A DNA stretch of 6,500 bases from an uncultured Clostridium sp. Its GTDB lineage: Bacteria; Bacillota; Clostridia; Christensenellales; Pumilibacteraceae. Below the pieces are notes generated by a model. It had not been told where the DNA came from. It did no database searches and saw nothing but the letters and a program-made list of their open reading frames with translations. A program made the translations under genes and the position numbers. The stretch spans positions 1 to 6,500 of the forward strand of contig USKH01000068.1 of NCBI GenBank assembly GCA_900555125.1, written 5' to 3'. Positions 1 to 6,494 of the stretch are shown here, in pieces (position 1 is the first letter of the stretch; each line of letters opens with the position of its first letter).

Positions 1-213
1 GGATTTTTTTGGCAAAAACGTTCTTTAAGCTTTTATGCTTAATCGTTATCGCCTTCCGAAAAACGAATGCGACGTATTTTATCGATAAGCAGTAACAATT
101 GTCGTTATTCCGCTTTGTCTTTTCGTCTTGTGCGACGATGGTAGAGAAAGACTTTTGCGTCGGCGAAGAAACCGAACTCTTCCTTACTTAGCAAGGAAGA
201 ACGCGGTTCAGCC
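1..213. other. Intergenic region with a strong imperfect hairpin
   Basis: No gene can be supported here. All three + frames close early: stops lie within the first 45 bases in two frames and near 95 in the third. That third frame could be the last ~30 codons of an upstream gene, but nothing in it is recognisable. The T-run at 4-10 could be the tail of an upstream terminator whose stem lies outside the window. The clearest structure is an imperfect hairpin at 170-208: AACCG (170-174) pairs with CGGTT (204-208), and TCTTCCTT (178-185) pairs with AAGGAAGA (193-200), with loop ACTTAGC. No T-tract follows it, so it is not an ordinary intrinsic terminator. Confidence 0.5.
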
Positions 214-262
214 TTGCAATTATATAATGCCCGACGGACAAAAAAAATATTCGTTGTTTTTG

Positions 263-283
263 AAAAACTATTGAAAAGTTTTT
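263..283. promoter_or_regulatory. Inverted repeat over the -35 box, possible operator
   Basis: AAAAACT (263-269) and AGTTTTT (277-283) form a perfect 7-base inverted repeat with a 7-base centre that covers most of the -35 box TTGAAA. The spacing and placement would suit a dimeric repressor. The arms are A/T-rich, in a generally A/T-rich promoter, so chance is a real alternative. No CcpA-type cre site was recognised nearby. Confidence 0.3.
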
Positions 284-299
284 TTCTTTATGATATAAT
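271..299 (+). promoter_or_regulatory. Sigma-A promoter of the alpha-galactosidase gene
   Basis: The -35 box TTGAAA (271-276) and the -10 box TATAAT (294-299) are separated by 17 bases. A TG dinucleotide at 291-292 gives an extended -10. Transcription would start near 306, leaving a leader of about 43 bases before the ATG at 349. The sequence around the -35 box is an AT-rich inverted repeat (see the entry at 263-283). Confidence 0.85.
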
Positions 300-348
300 A
301 CTGAGAGCGAGCCGATCGCAGTTAATATTTACAAACGGAGAAAACGTA

Positions 349-2532
349 ATGGCAATCATCTTTGACGAAAAACGAGGAATGTTTTATCTCGAAAGCAAAA
401 ACACGAGCTATGTTATGAAAGTATCGCAGTTCGGTTTTGTAAGCAACATGTATTATGGTAAAAAAATAGGTCGCGACGACGTAAATTATCTCGAAGTTCT
501 GCACGACAGAGGAAGCGAAGTAGTTGTATACGGCGCGCCCGAAAGAAAATATTCGCCTAATGTTATGACCAACGAATATCCCTCTTACGGCAAAGGCGAT
601 TACCGCGAATGCGCGTTTATTCCGGTAAGTAAGGACGGTTCCCGCGTGTTCGAGGGTAAATTTATCGGATACGAAATTTTGAGCGATAAACCCGGAATTC
701 CGGGCATGCCGTCGCTTTATGCCGGCGGAGAAACGCTAAAAATAACGTTGAAAGACGAAGTAAGCGGAGTTAAAGTTAATTTATTCTATTCGGTTTACGA
801 ACAACTCGACGTTATTGCAAGAAGGGCGGAAATAGTAAACGAGGGAAAGGGAACGCTTGTGCTTGACAGAGCGTACAGCTTCAGCGTCGATCTTCCCGCC
901 GGGAACTATAAAGTGCTTACCCAGCACGGGGCGCACTACCGTGAGCGCGAACCCGAAATCACGCCGGTTATGCACGGCGTTATATCGGTTGACAGCAAAC
1001 GAGGCGCAACTTCCTTGCATTCGTCGTGCTTTATGGCTCTTATGAAGGACAACGCCGGCGAAGAAAACGGCGAGGTTTACGGCTTCAATCTTGTTTACAG
1101 CGGAAGCTTCAGACTCAACTGCGAGCAGACGCCTTACGACATGATCCGAGTAAACGGCGGAATAAACGATTTCGACTTTTCATGGAAACTCGAAGAGGGC
1201 GAAACTTTCTGCACCCCGGAAGCCGTTCTTGTATATTCGGACGGCGGACTGGGACAAATGAGCCGCACTTTCCATGATTTGTACCGGCAATATCTGATAA
1301 ACAAACGCTACGTCGACAGCATTCGCCCGATAGTCATCAACAATTGGGAGGCAACCTATTTCAATTTCGACATACCCAAGCTCGAAGCTATTATCGATAA
1401 AGTCAAAGGTACCGGCATAGATATGTTCGTGCTTGACGACGGCTGGTTCGGCGAAAGAAGCAACGATCGCAAAGGACTTGGCGACTGGTGGGTCAACGAG
1501 AAAAAGCTTAAAGGCAGCCTTAAAACGCTTATAGATTATGTGCACGAATCCGGAATGAAATTCGGTTTGTGGTTCGAGCCCGAAATGGTAAACGAGGACT
1601 CCGACGTTTTCCGCGCTCATCCGGACTGGGCAATCAAAATTCCGTATCGCAACGCCGCGCCTTCCCGTGATCAGCTTGTCTTTGATCTTACGAAACAGGA
1701 AGTTCGCGATTATGTGGTCGACAGCGTAAACGCAATACTCGGCGCATATGAAATAGACTATGTAAAATGGGACATGAACCGTAACATTACGGAAATTTTC
1801 TCGGACGGACTGCCCTGCGACCGACAGAAGGAAATCATGCACCGCTATATTCTCGGAGTGTACGAAATTTGCGAGCGCATAATAAACGGCAATCCCGATA
1901 TTTTCTTCGAGGGTTGTTCATCCGGCGGCGGCAGATTCGATCCGGCAATGGGCTATTATTTTCCGCAGATATGGACCAGCGACGACACCGACGCAAACGA
2001 GCGTACAAAAATTCAATACGGCACCGGCCTTTGCTATCCGTTGTCGCTTATGTCCTGCCATGTTTCCATATGCCCCAACCATGCGACCGGCAGAAACACT
2101 TCGTTTATGACTCGTGCGGACATCGCTCATCTCGGAGCTACAGGATACGAGCTTGACACCACGCAGATTACCGAAGAGGATCTTTCGCTTGTAAAGGGAC
2201 AGGTGGAGGACTATAAGAGAATGCAAAATCTCGTGCTTCACGGTGACTTGTACCGCCTTGACAATCCTTACGAAAGCAATTTCTTCACCGAGGAACTTAC
2301 CGCAAAAGATAAGTCCGAAAGCGTGATTACTTGCTATCGTCGCCTTTATACGCCCAACTATTCGGTTAAAAGAGTTTATCCCAAGGGGCTTGATCCGCAC
2401 GCCGAATATTTCGTTGAGGAGATGAACGCCGTTCTTCTCGGATCCACGATAATGAATGCCGGACTTGTTCCGTCCTATCCCCGCGGAGATTTTACAACCA
2501 CGGTGTTCCATCTTAAAAAAGTTGTAAGATAA
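349..2532 (+). CDS. Alpha-galactosidase, glycoside hydrolase family 36
   Basis: This 727-residue enzyme should hydrolyse terminal alpha-1,6-galactosyl residues from melibiose, raffinose and related oligosaccharides by a retaining mechanism. Order: N-terminal beta-sandwich domain (about 1-280), TIM-barrel melibiase domain (about 285-620), and a short C-terminal beta domain. Visible motifs are LDDGWFGE (D363, D364, W366), W408-F-E410-P-E412, KWDMNR with the likely nucleophile D475, CSSGGGRFDP (C523, R529), and TSDDTDANER with the likely acid/base D545. The 70-residue gap between D475 and D545 matches the characterised bacterial GH36 enzyme AgaA (D478/D548). Length is normal for the family. No signal peptide or membrane segment is seen, so it is cytoplasmic. 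The ATG at 349 was chosen because GGAG (337-340) lies 8 bases upstream; upstream in-frame codons would run through the promoter. It is a single-gene unit, with no sugar transporter or regulator inside the window. Confidence 0.95.
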   Translation: MAIIFDEKRGMFYLESKNTSYVMKVSQFGFVSNMYYGKKIGRDDVNYLEVLHDRGSEVVVYGAPERKYSPNVMTNEYPSYGKGDYRECAFIPVSKDGSRVFEGKFIGYEILSDKPGIPGMPSLYAGGETLKITLKDEVSGVKVNLFYSVYEQLDVIARRAEIVNEGKGTLVLDRAYSFSVDLPAGNYKVLTQHGAHYREREPEITPVMHGVISVDSKRGATSLHSSCFMALMKDNAGEENGEVYGFNLVYSGSFRLNCEQTPYDMIRVNGGINDFDFSWKLEEGETFCTPEAVLVYSDGGLGQMSRTFHDLYRQYLINKRYVDSIRPIVINNWEATYFNFDIPKLEAIIDKVKGTGIDMFVLDDGWFGERSNDRKGLGDWWVNEKKLKGSLKTLIDYVHESGMKFGLWFEPEMVNEDSDVFRAHPDWAIKIPYRNAAPSRDQLVFDLTKQEVRDYVVDSVNAILGAYEIDYVKWDMNRNITEIFSDGLPCDRQKEIMHRYILGVYEICERIINGNPDIFFEGCSSGGGRFDPAMGYYFPQIWTSDDTDANERTKIQYGTGLCYPLSLMSCHVSICPNHATGRNTSFMTRADIAHLGATGYELDTTQITEEDLSLVKGQVEDYKRMQNLVLHGDLYRLDNPYESNFFTEELTAKDKSESVITCYRRLYTPNYSVKRVYPKGLDPHAEYFVEEMNAVLLGSTIMNAGLVPSYPRGDFTTTVFHLKKVVR

Positions 2533-2549
2533 TCGGATAACGATACCTT

Positions 2550-2589
2550 GCTCCCCGGTAAAGATAATTTGCCGGGGGCTTTTAATTTT
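2550..2589 (+). terminator. Intrinsic terminator after the alpha-galactosidase gene
   Basis: CCCCGGTAAA (2553-2562) pairs with TTTGCCGGGG (2568-2577), 10 pairs including one G-T, around a 5-base loop. A T-rich tail follows from 2580. It lies 20 bases after the stop codon and ends the single-gene unit before the tRNA promoter. Confidence 0.9.
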
Positions 2590-2641
2590 CCGAAAAACGA
2601 AAATGTTAATAAAAAATTTTCGTCATTTTCCCTTTTTACGC

Positions 2642-2670
2642 TTGACATCGCGCAAAAAATGAGTTATAAT
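2642..2670 (+). promoter_or_regulatory. Consensus sigma-A promoter of the tRNA operon
   Basis: TTGACA (2642-2647) and TATAAT (2665-2670) are both perfect consensus boxes with the optimal 17-base spacer. The 40 bases upstream are very A/T-rich, which could act as an UP element and suits a strongly expressed stable-RNA operon. Transcription would start near 2677, about 30 bases before tRNA-Leu. Confidence 0.95.
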
Positions 2671-2707
2671 TAGCGCTGTGCTTGAGTGAGTCATCTATCG
2701 GCACCGT

Positions 2708-2794
2708 GCGAGTGTGGCGGAATTGGCAGACGCGTAAGTTTCAGGTACTTATATGATTACTCATGTGCAGGTTCAAGTCCTGTCACTCGCACCA
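2708..2794 (+). tRNA. tRNA-Leu (anticodon CAG)
   Basis: A complete class II tRNA. The acceptor stem is GCGAGTG (2708-2714) with CACTCGC (2784-2790), discriminator A2791, and CCA is encoded at 2792-2794. The D-arm carries the leucine-typical GGAATTGGCAGACGC. The anticodon stem is TAAGT/ACTTA around loop TTCAGGT, with anticodon CAG at 2742-2744. A long variable arm (ATGA/TCAT stem) and T-arm GCAGG-TTCAAGT-CCTGT follow. It reads CUG codons and is the first gene of the two-tRNA operon. Confidence 0.97.
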
Positions 2795-2805
2795 ATATTT
2801 TGTAT

Positions 2806-2881
2806 CGGGGTATAGCGCAGTTGGTAGCGCGCTTGTCTGGGGGGCAAGAGGTCGTGAGTTCAAGTCTCGCTACTCCGACCA
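2806..2881 (+). tRNA. tRNA-Pro (anticodon GGG)
   Basis: A complete class I tRNA 11 bases after tRNA-Leu. The acceptor stem is CGGGGTA (2806-2812) with TACTCCG (2871-2877), and CCA is encoded at 2879-2881. C1-G72 and A73 are the bacterial proline identity elements. The D-stem is GCGC/GCGC. The anticodon stem is CTTGT/GCAAG around loop CTGGGGG, with anticodon GGG at 2839-2841. The T-arm is GTGAG-TTCAAGT-CTCGC. It reads CCC and CCU codons and is cotranscribed with tRNA-Leu from the promoter at 2642. Confidence 0.97.
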
Positions 2882-2883
2882 TA

Positions 2884-2920
2884 ACAAAGCATCGTTTCAA
2901 ATAACGGTGCTTGTTTTTTT
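2884..2920 (+). terminator. Intrinsic terminator of the tRNA operon
   Basis: An A/C-rich arm (2884-2896) pairs with AACGGTGCTTGT (2903-2914) with one bulged A and one G-T pair. A run of seven T (2914-2920) follows. It starts three bases after the CCA of tRNA-Pro and marks the end of the operon. Confidence 0.9.
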
Positions 2921-2921
2921 A

Positions 2922-3173
2922 GGAAAAAATCTGCCCGCGTATTCGTACGGCAATCCGCATTTGTATATGCAGTGCAAAGCGGACGAAAAAACTCTGGCGG
3001 TCGGACTTTGGAACTTCTGCGCCGACCCGATATTTCAGCCCGTCGTCGAACTCGGCGAAAATTACGATAAGATCGAATTTATAAATTGCGACGGCAAACT
3101 TTGCGGCAATTTAGTAAGTTTATCGGAAATCGCACCATACGGATTTGCGGCGTTTGTTGCGAAGAAGCTGTAA
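2922..3173 (+). pseudogene. C-terminal remnant of a larger protein gene
   Basis: An open frame of 83 codons plus stop TAA (3171-3173) reads like a real protein end. It has balanced amino acids, codon use like the neighbouring genes, and alternating hydrophobic segments such as TLAVGLWNF, KIEFINCDG and EIAPYGFAAF that suggest a C-terminal beta-sandwich domain. There is no start: the reading frame comes straight out of the tRNA terminator, and the only internal ATG (2967) has no ribosome binding site and would cut into the first strand. I read it as the 3' end of a gene that lost its front part. I do not recognise the family with certainty; it resembles C-terminal domains of large carbohydrate-related or uncharacterised clostridial proteins. 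A 68-residue small protein from 2967 is possible but less likely. Confidence 0.65.
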
Positions 3174-3198
3174 TTTGTCCCGTGCAGACAAAAAACGC

Positions 3199-3227
3199 TT
3201 GACAATAAACGTTTTTAGTGTTATCAT
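3199..3227 (+). promoter_or_regulatory. Sigma-A promoter of the riboswitch-ATPase unit
   Basis: TTGACA (3199-3204) and TATCAT (3222-3227) are 17 bases apart, with TG at 3219-3220 forming an extended -10. Transcription would start near 3234, about 20 bases before the first paired arm of the riboswitch. It begins 25 bases after the stop of the gene remnant. Confidence 0.9.
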
Positions 3228-3250
3228 TTATTCGTAGACGAAACATCGTC

Positions 3251-3360
3251 GGTCTTAAGGGAGTAGCGTGCGCAAATTGGTTGCGTAGCAAGTCAACAAT
3301 CCCGTCTTAGCCCGCTTGCGGCTGACCCTGGCTTGCTTTAAAATGCGAGACTTGAGCATA
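3251..3360 (+). promoter_or_regulatory. yybP-ykoY manganese riboswitch aptamer
   Basis: The two hallmark loops of this class are present: L1 GGGAGTAGC (3259-3267) and L3 GCGAGAC (3345-3351). Helices can be traced. P1 is CTTAAG (3254-3259) with CTTGAG (3351-3356). A hairpin CGCAA (3271-3275) pairs with TTGCG (3281-3285), extended by two pairs. GCAAG (3288-3292) pairs with CTTGC (3332-3336). Between them lie the typical GTCAAC and TGACCCTGGCTT segments. Known members of the class bind Mn2+ between the two loops and usually turn on genes for Mn2+ export or homeostasis, including P-type ATPases such as Lactococcus YoaB and the pneumococcal MgtA-type ATPase. Here it precedes such an ATPase gene. 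Identification rests on sequence memory, not a covariance search. Confidence 0.92.
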
Positions 3361-3370
3361 ACAATTTTTT

Positions 3371-3433
3371 GCTATGCGAAGGTCATACATATTTTGAATT
3401 TTTTGCCCTCGCATATGTGTGCGAGGGCTTTTT
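3371..3433 (+). terminator. Riboswitch expression platform with regulated terminator
   Basis: The terminator is GCCCTCGCA (3405-3413) with TGCGAGGGC (3420-3428), nine perfect pairs, a 6-base loop, and TTTTT (3429-3433). A competing antiterminator is visible: TATGCGAAGG (3373-3382) pairs with CCCTCGCATA (3406-3415), nine pairs with one mismatch. TATGCGAAGG can instead pair with CTTGAGCATA (3351-3360), which includes the 3' arm of P1. Binding of Mn2+ should lock P1, free 3373-3382 to form the antiterminator, and allow read-through. That predicts an ON switch, as expected for this class. Confidence 0.85.
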
Positions 3434-3486
3434 GACGTCAAAACTCTTAAATGCGCACGAGAAAAACAAAAGGAGTGTAGTATTAA

Positions 3487-6243
3487 ATGCAAAAACCAAG
3501 CAAAGTCGAAACTTTGACCAAAGAAAGCCTTTGCTCTCTTCTCGGAACCGACCCGGAAAAGGGACTTTCCGAGCAGGAAGCTCAGAAGCGGCTTACCGAA
3601 AACGGCAAAAATAAACTTGCCGAAAAGCCGAAAGACCCGTGGTATAAAATATTTTTCGCGCAGTTCAACGACCCGATGATTTTCGTGTTGTTCGCGGCTA
3701 TTCTCGTCACTGTTGCTGTTTCGATATACGAAACGGTAAATTGGCTAAAAGAGGGAAATGCGTTTGATTTCTTCGGAGTGGGCGACTGGCCCGATGTAAT
3801 AATAATATTCGGCGTCGTCGTGATAAACGCAATAATAGGAACAGTGCAGGAAATGAAGGCGCAATCGTCGTTGGAAGCGCTAAAAAAACTATCCAGTCCC
3901 GAAACTACGGTAATTCGCGACGGAAAACGCCGCAAAATCAAGTCGGAAGACCTTGTTTACGGCGATATAGTCGTTCTGGAAGAGGGCGACACGATAGGAG
4001 CCGATCTGCGCCTTATCGAAACCTATAACTTAAAAACGGACGAATCCAGCCTTACCGGCGAATCCACTCAGGTGGAAAAAGACGCGTCCGTGGTCTTTTC
4101 CGAAGCAGTCGGAGTTGCCGACCGGACCAACTGCGCTTATATGTCCACTCCCGTTACTTATGGACGGGGACTTGGCGTGGTAGTCGGAATAGGAATGGAA
4201 ACCGAAATAGGAAAAATAGCTTCCGCCCTGGACGACGAAGAAGAGGAAGCTACCCCGCTTCAGAAGGTTCTTGCAAAACTGTCCAAAACGCTCGGACTTA
4301 TTACGCTTGCGGTAGTCGTAGCCGTGCTTGTCGCCGATATCGTGTGGATATTCGTTGACGGCAAAGGGACGCAGATAGAAGCTTACGTCGAAGCCGTTCT
4401 TTCGGCAATTTCGCTTGCCGTCGCCGCCATTCCGGAAGGATTGCCCGCCGTAGTTACCATTGTGCTTGCGATCGGCGTTCAGAAGATGGTAAAAGCAAAC
4501 ACAATTGTCCGCAAACTTCCGTCGGTAGAAACGCTCGGCGCCGTGTCTGTCGTATGCTCGGATAAAACCGGAACGCTCACTCAGAATAAGATGACTGTTG
4601 TCGAAGCTTATGCCGACGATAAAATATTTGTCCGCGACTCTTTTGCGTCTGAACAGAACGCCGAGCTTAATCTGCTTGCAAAAGGCATGTGCCTGTGCTG
4701 TAACGCAACCGTGGACGAAGGCGTTTACGGCGACCCGACGGAAATCGCGCTCGTCAATTTCGCAGGCGACTTCGGAATGAAAAAAGCTGCACTCGAAAGC
4801 CGGTCTCCCCGTATAAACGAACTGCCGTTTGACAGCGTACGCAAAATGATGACGACGGTGCATTCCGAAAACGGATGTTCGGTCGGCTTTACGAAAGGGG
4901 CAATCGACTCGGTTTTGTCGAGATGTTCGCATATTCTTATAAACGGAGAAAAGCGGGAAATTACCGATGAAGACGTTGCGCGTATTTACGAAGTCAACGC
5001 GGCGTTTTCGGACAGAGCGTTGCGCGTTCTGGCTCTTGCCGTTAAGAATACGGAAGTGCCCGACGAAGACGAAATGACGTTTGTCGGCTTAACCGCAATG
5101 GTAGACCCCGCTCGTCCCGAAGCCAAGGGTGCCGTAGCCAAGTTCAAGCATGCCGGAATAGTGACGGTTATGATTACGGGCGACCACAAAGATACGGCGT
5201 TTGCGATTGCGAGAGAGCTTGGAATTTGCGAAGAAAAAACTCAGTGCCGCACGGGTGCCGAAGTGGACGCGATGACCGACGATCAACTGCGCGAAGAATG
5301 TAAAACAGCAAGAGTTTTTGCCCGCGTTTCGCCCGAAAACAAGGTTCGCATAGTAAAAGCGTTCAAAGCTAACGGAAATATCTGCGCAATGACCGGCGAC
5401 GGCGTAAACGACGCGCCCAGCCTTAAAGCCGCCGATATCGGTATTGCGATGGGCATCACGGGTACCGACGTAGCCAAGGGTGCCGCCGATATGGTGCTTA
5501 CCGACGATAACTTCGCTTCGATAGAAAAAGCGGTGGAAGAAGGCAGAGGTATTTTTGCTAATATCAAGAAGACGATATTCTTCCTTATTTCCAGTAATAT
5601 CGCGGAAGTGCTGGCTATGTTTTTGATAATTTGTGCCGGACTTCCCGCGCCTCTTATTGCCATTCATTTACTGTGGATAAATCTGATAACCGATAGTTTG
5701 CCGGCTATTGCGCTCGGTATGGATAAAACGACCGGCGACGTGCTTGACGAAAAACCGCGAAATCCCAAGGAAAGCCTGTTTGCTCACGGCGGTATGAGGT
5801 GTATTCTCGTGAGAGGCGCAATTCTTACAGTATCGGTGCTTATTGCCTATATTGCGGCGTTCTGGCTTAACGGAGCTTATTCGTTTGCGGAAATCAAGGC
5901 AATTGCCGAAGCTTCTCCGGATGTTCTGCATCAGGCGCAGACTATGGCGTTTACCACTCTTGCGTTCGGCGAACTGTTCCACATGTTCGCTATGCGTAAC
6001 ACCGAAAAATCTTCGTTTACCGTGTTCGGAAGCGGAAACGTCATGATGTTTGTGGCGTTCTTCGTGGGAATTGCTCTGCAGTTTGCGGTAATCGAAATAC
6101 CTGCGCTTCAGATGATATTCAACACGGCAAATCTTTCCGGTTTCGAATGGCTTATAACCGCAATATGCTCGTTGTTGCCGCTTATATGGCAGGAAGCGAC
6201 TGCTTTGTATGAGGCAATAAAAAAACGCGTTCACAAAGCGTAA
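3487..6243 (+). CDS. P2A-type (Ca2+/Mn2+) cation-transporting ATPase
   Basis: A 918-residue membrane pump of normal length. Order: cation-ATPase N-terminal segment (15-60), M1-M2 (63-83, 103-120), actuator domain with T190-G-E-S, M3-M4 (269-290, 302-335), P and N domains, M5-M10 (about 693-903). Key residues: phosphorylated D359 in DKTGTLT, K470-G-A in the nucleotide pocket, MITGDHKDTA, and TGDGVND with D638 and D642. Ion-site residues match SERCA in identity and spacing: AAIPE317GLP in M4, N704 and E707 in M5, N732, T735 and D736 in M6, and E829 in M8 at the place of SERCA E908. The family exports Ca2+ or Mn2+ from the cytosol using ATP. The Mn2+ riboswitch upstream favours a role in Mn2+ efflux; sequence alone does not decide. 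Start: AGGAG (3471-3475) is 11 bases before the ATG. It is a single-gene unit. Confidence 0.96.
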   Translation: MQKPSKVETLTKESLCSLLGTDPEKGLSEQEAQKRLTENGKNKLAEKPKDPWYKIFFAQFNDPMIFVLFAAILVTVAVSIYETVNWLKEGNAFDFFGVGDWPDVIIIFGVVVINAIIGTVQEMKAQSSLEALKKLSSPETTVIRDGKRRKIKSEDLVYGDIVVLEEGDTIGADLRLIETYNLKTDESSLTGESTQVEKDASVVFSEAVGVADRTNCAYMSTPVTYGRGLGVVVGIGMETEIGKIASALDDEEEEATPLQKVLAKLSKTLGLITLAVVVAVLVADIVWIFVDGKGTQIEAYVEAVLSAISLAVAAIPEGLPAVVTIVLAIGVQKMVKANTIVRKLPSVETLGAVSVVCSDKTGTLTQNKMTVVEAYADDKIFVRDSFASEQNAELNLLAKGMCLCCNATVDEGVYGDPTEIALVNFAGDFGMKKAALESRSPRINELPFDSVRKMMTTVHSENGCSVGFTKGAIDSVLSRCSHILINGEKREITDEDVARIYEVNAAFSDRALRVLALAVKNTEVPDEDEMTFVGLTAMVDPARPEAKGAVAKFKHAGIVTVMITGDHKDTAFAIARELGICEEKTQCRTGAEVDAMTDDQLREECKTARVFARVSPENKVRIVKAFKANGNICAMTGDGVNDAPSLKAADIGIAMGITGTDVAKGAADMVLTDDNFASIEKAVEEGRGIFANIKKTIFFLISSNIAEVLAMFLIICAGLPAPLIAIHLLWINLITDSLPAIALGMDKTTGDVLDEKPRNPKESLFAHGGMRCILVRGAILTVSVLIAYIAAFWLNGAYSFAEIKAIAEASPDVLHQAQTMAFTTLAFGELFHMFAMRNTEKSSFTVFGSGNVMMFVAFFVGIALQFAVIEIPALQMIFNTANLSGFEWLITAICSLLPLIWQEATALYEAIKKRVHKA

Positions 6244-6256
6244 AATATTAAAATAT

Positions 6257-6296
6257 AAAAGACGAGTTCGCGCATATACGCAGGCTCGTCTTTTTT
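6257..6296 (+). terminator. Intrinsic terminator after the ATPase gene
   Basis: AAAAGACGAG (6257-6266) pairs with CTCGTCTTTT (6285-6294). An inner GCG/CGC stem (6270-6272 with 6279-6281) caps it, and the six-T run (6291-6296) forms the tail. It begins 13 bases after the stop codon. Confidence 0.92.
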
Positions 6297-6385
6297 GCTG
6301 AACGAACACAGTTAGCTTCTACCATTATAATGCGGGTGGAAACCGTTTTCCCTCACCACGCTTACGACATTGCTCGACACGCCCT
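6297..6385. other. Gene-free structured segment between two terminators
   Basis: No convincing gene is present. An interrupted hairpin spans 6332-6361: GCG/CGC, then GGT/ACC, then GGAAA (6338-6342) with TTTCC (6347-6351) around loop CCGT. A TATAAT at 6326-6331 has no acceptable -35 box. An open frame of 38 codons from ATG 6330 to TAA 6446 runs through both hairpins and lacks a ribosome binding site, so I do not call it. The segment could be a small RNA ending at the hairpin 6386-6444, or simple spacer DNA. Confidence 0.35.
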
Positions 6386-6444
6386 AAAAAACCGCGTTCG
6401 TCCGTGTAAGTTCCCGCGGCGTACTTCTCCGACGGCGGTTTTTT
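6386..6444. terminator. Long hairpin, probable bidirectional terminator
   Basis: AAAAAACCGC (6386-6395) pairs perfectly with GCGGTTTTTT (6435-6444). The stem continues, after a three-base bulge, with CGTC (6399-6402) and GACG (6431-6434). Six T follow the GC-rich part on either strand, so the element can end transcription in both directions. The loop of about 28 bases is long for a simple terminator and contains the palindrome CCGCGG. No gene that needs it is visible between it and the ATPase terminator. Confidence 0.65.
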
Positions 6445-6464
6445 AACATTTCGCCGATATTTTA

Positions 6465-6494
6465 TTGACAAAAAGCCAAGTCGTGTGCTACAAT
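6465..6494 (+). promoter_or_regulatory. Sigma-A promoter for a gene beyond the window
   Basis: TTGACA (6465-6470) and TACAAT (6489-6494) are 18 bases apart, with TG at 6486-6487 as an extended -10. Transcription would start near or just past the window end and run to the right. The transcribed gene is not visible. Confidence 0.82.

Noticed and set aside
221..228. TATATAAT as a -10 box upstream of the alpha-galactosidase
   Set aside because: No -35 box at 16-18 bases upstream on either strand; the promoter at 271-299 is much better.
214..348. In-frame upstream extension of the alpha-galactosidase from ATG 214 (45 extra residues)
   Set aside because: It would cover the promoter at 271-299 and the ribosome binding site at 337-340. 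It adds no family-like sequence, and the length from ATG 349 is already normal for GH36.
1180..2511. Long minus-strand open frames opposite the alpha-galactosidase and ATPase genes
   Set aside because: They lie wholly within strongly supported + strand genes, match no family I know, and lack start signals. They follow from codon bias of the real genes.
2686..3173. Open frames running through the two tRNA genes
   Set aside because: They are chance reading of tRNA sequence. Only the part after 2922 looks like protein, and it is listed as a gene remnant.
2806..3173. Integration site (att) at the 3' end of tRNA-Pro
   Set aside because: No second copy of the tRNA 3' end, no integrase and no mobile genes are visible in the window.
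3451..3480. Nine-codon open frame (ATG 3451 to TAG 3478) just before the ATPase start
   Set aside because: It has no ribosome binding site and overlaps that of the ATPase. It is short enough to be chance, and the riboswitch already explains regulation.
6333..6444. Resemblance to a T-box leader: GGGTGGAAACCG at 6335 and ACCGCG...CGTCC at 6391-6403
   Set aside because: The T-box core needs GGUGG-N-ACCGCG contiguous; here the pieces are separated. There is no room for a Stem I with specifier loop, and a new promoter (6465) lies downstream instead of a gene.
6330..6446. 38-codon open frame from ATG 6330 to TAA 6446
   Set aside because: No ribosome binding site. It runs through a hairpin and a terminator-like stem, and ends in the terminator's T-run. 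The protein is rich in Arg/Pro/His without recognisable features.
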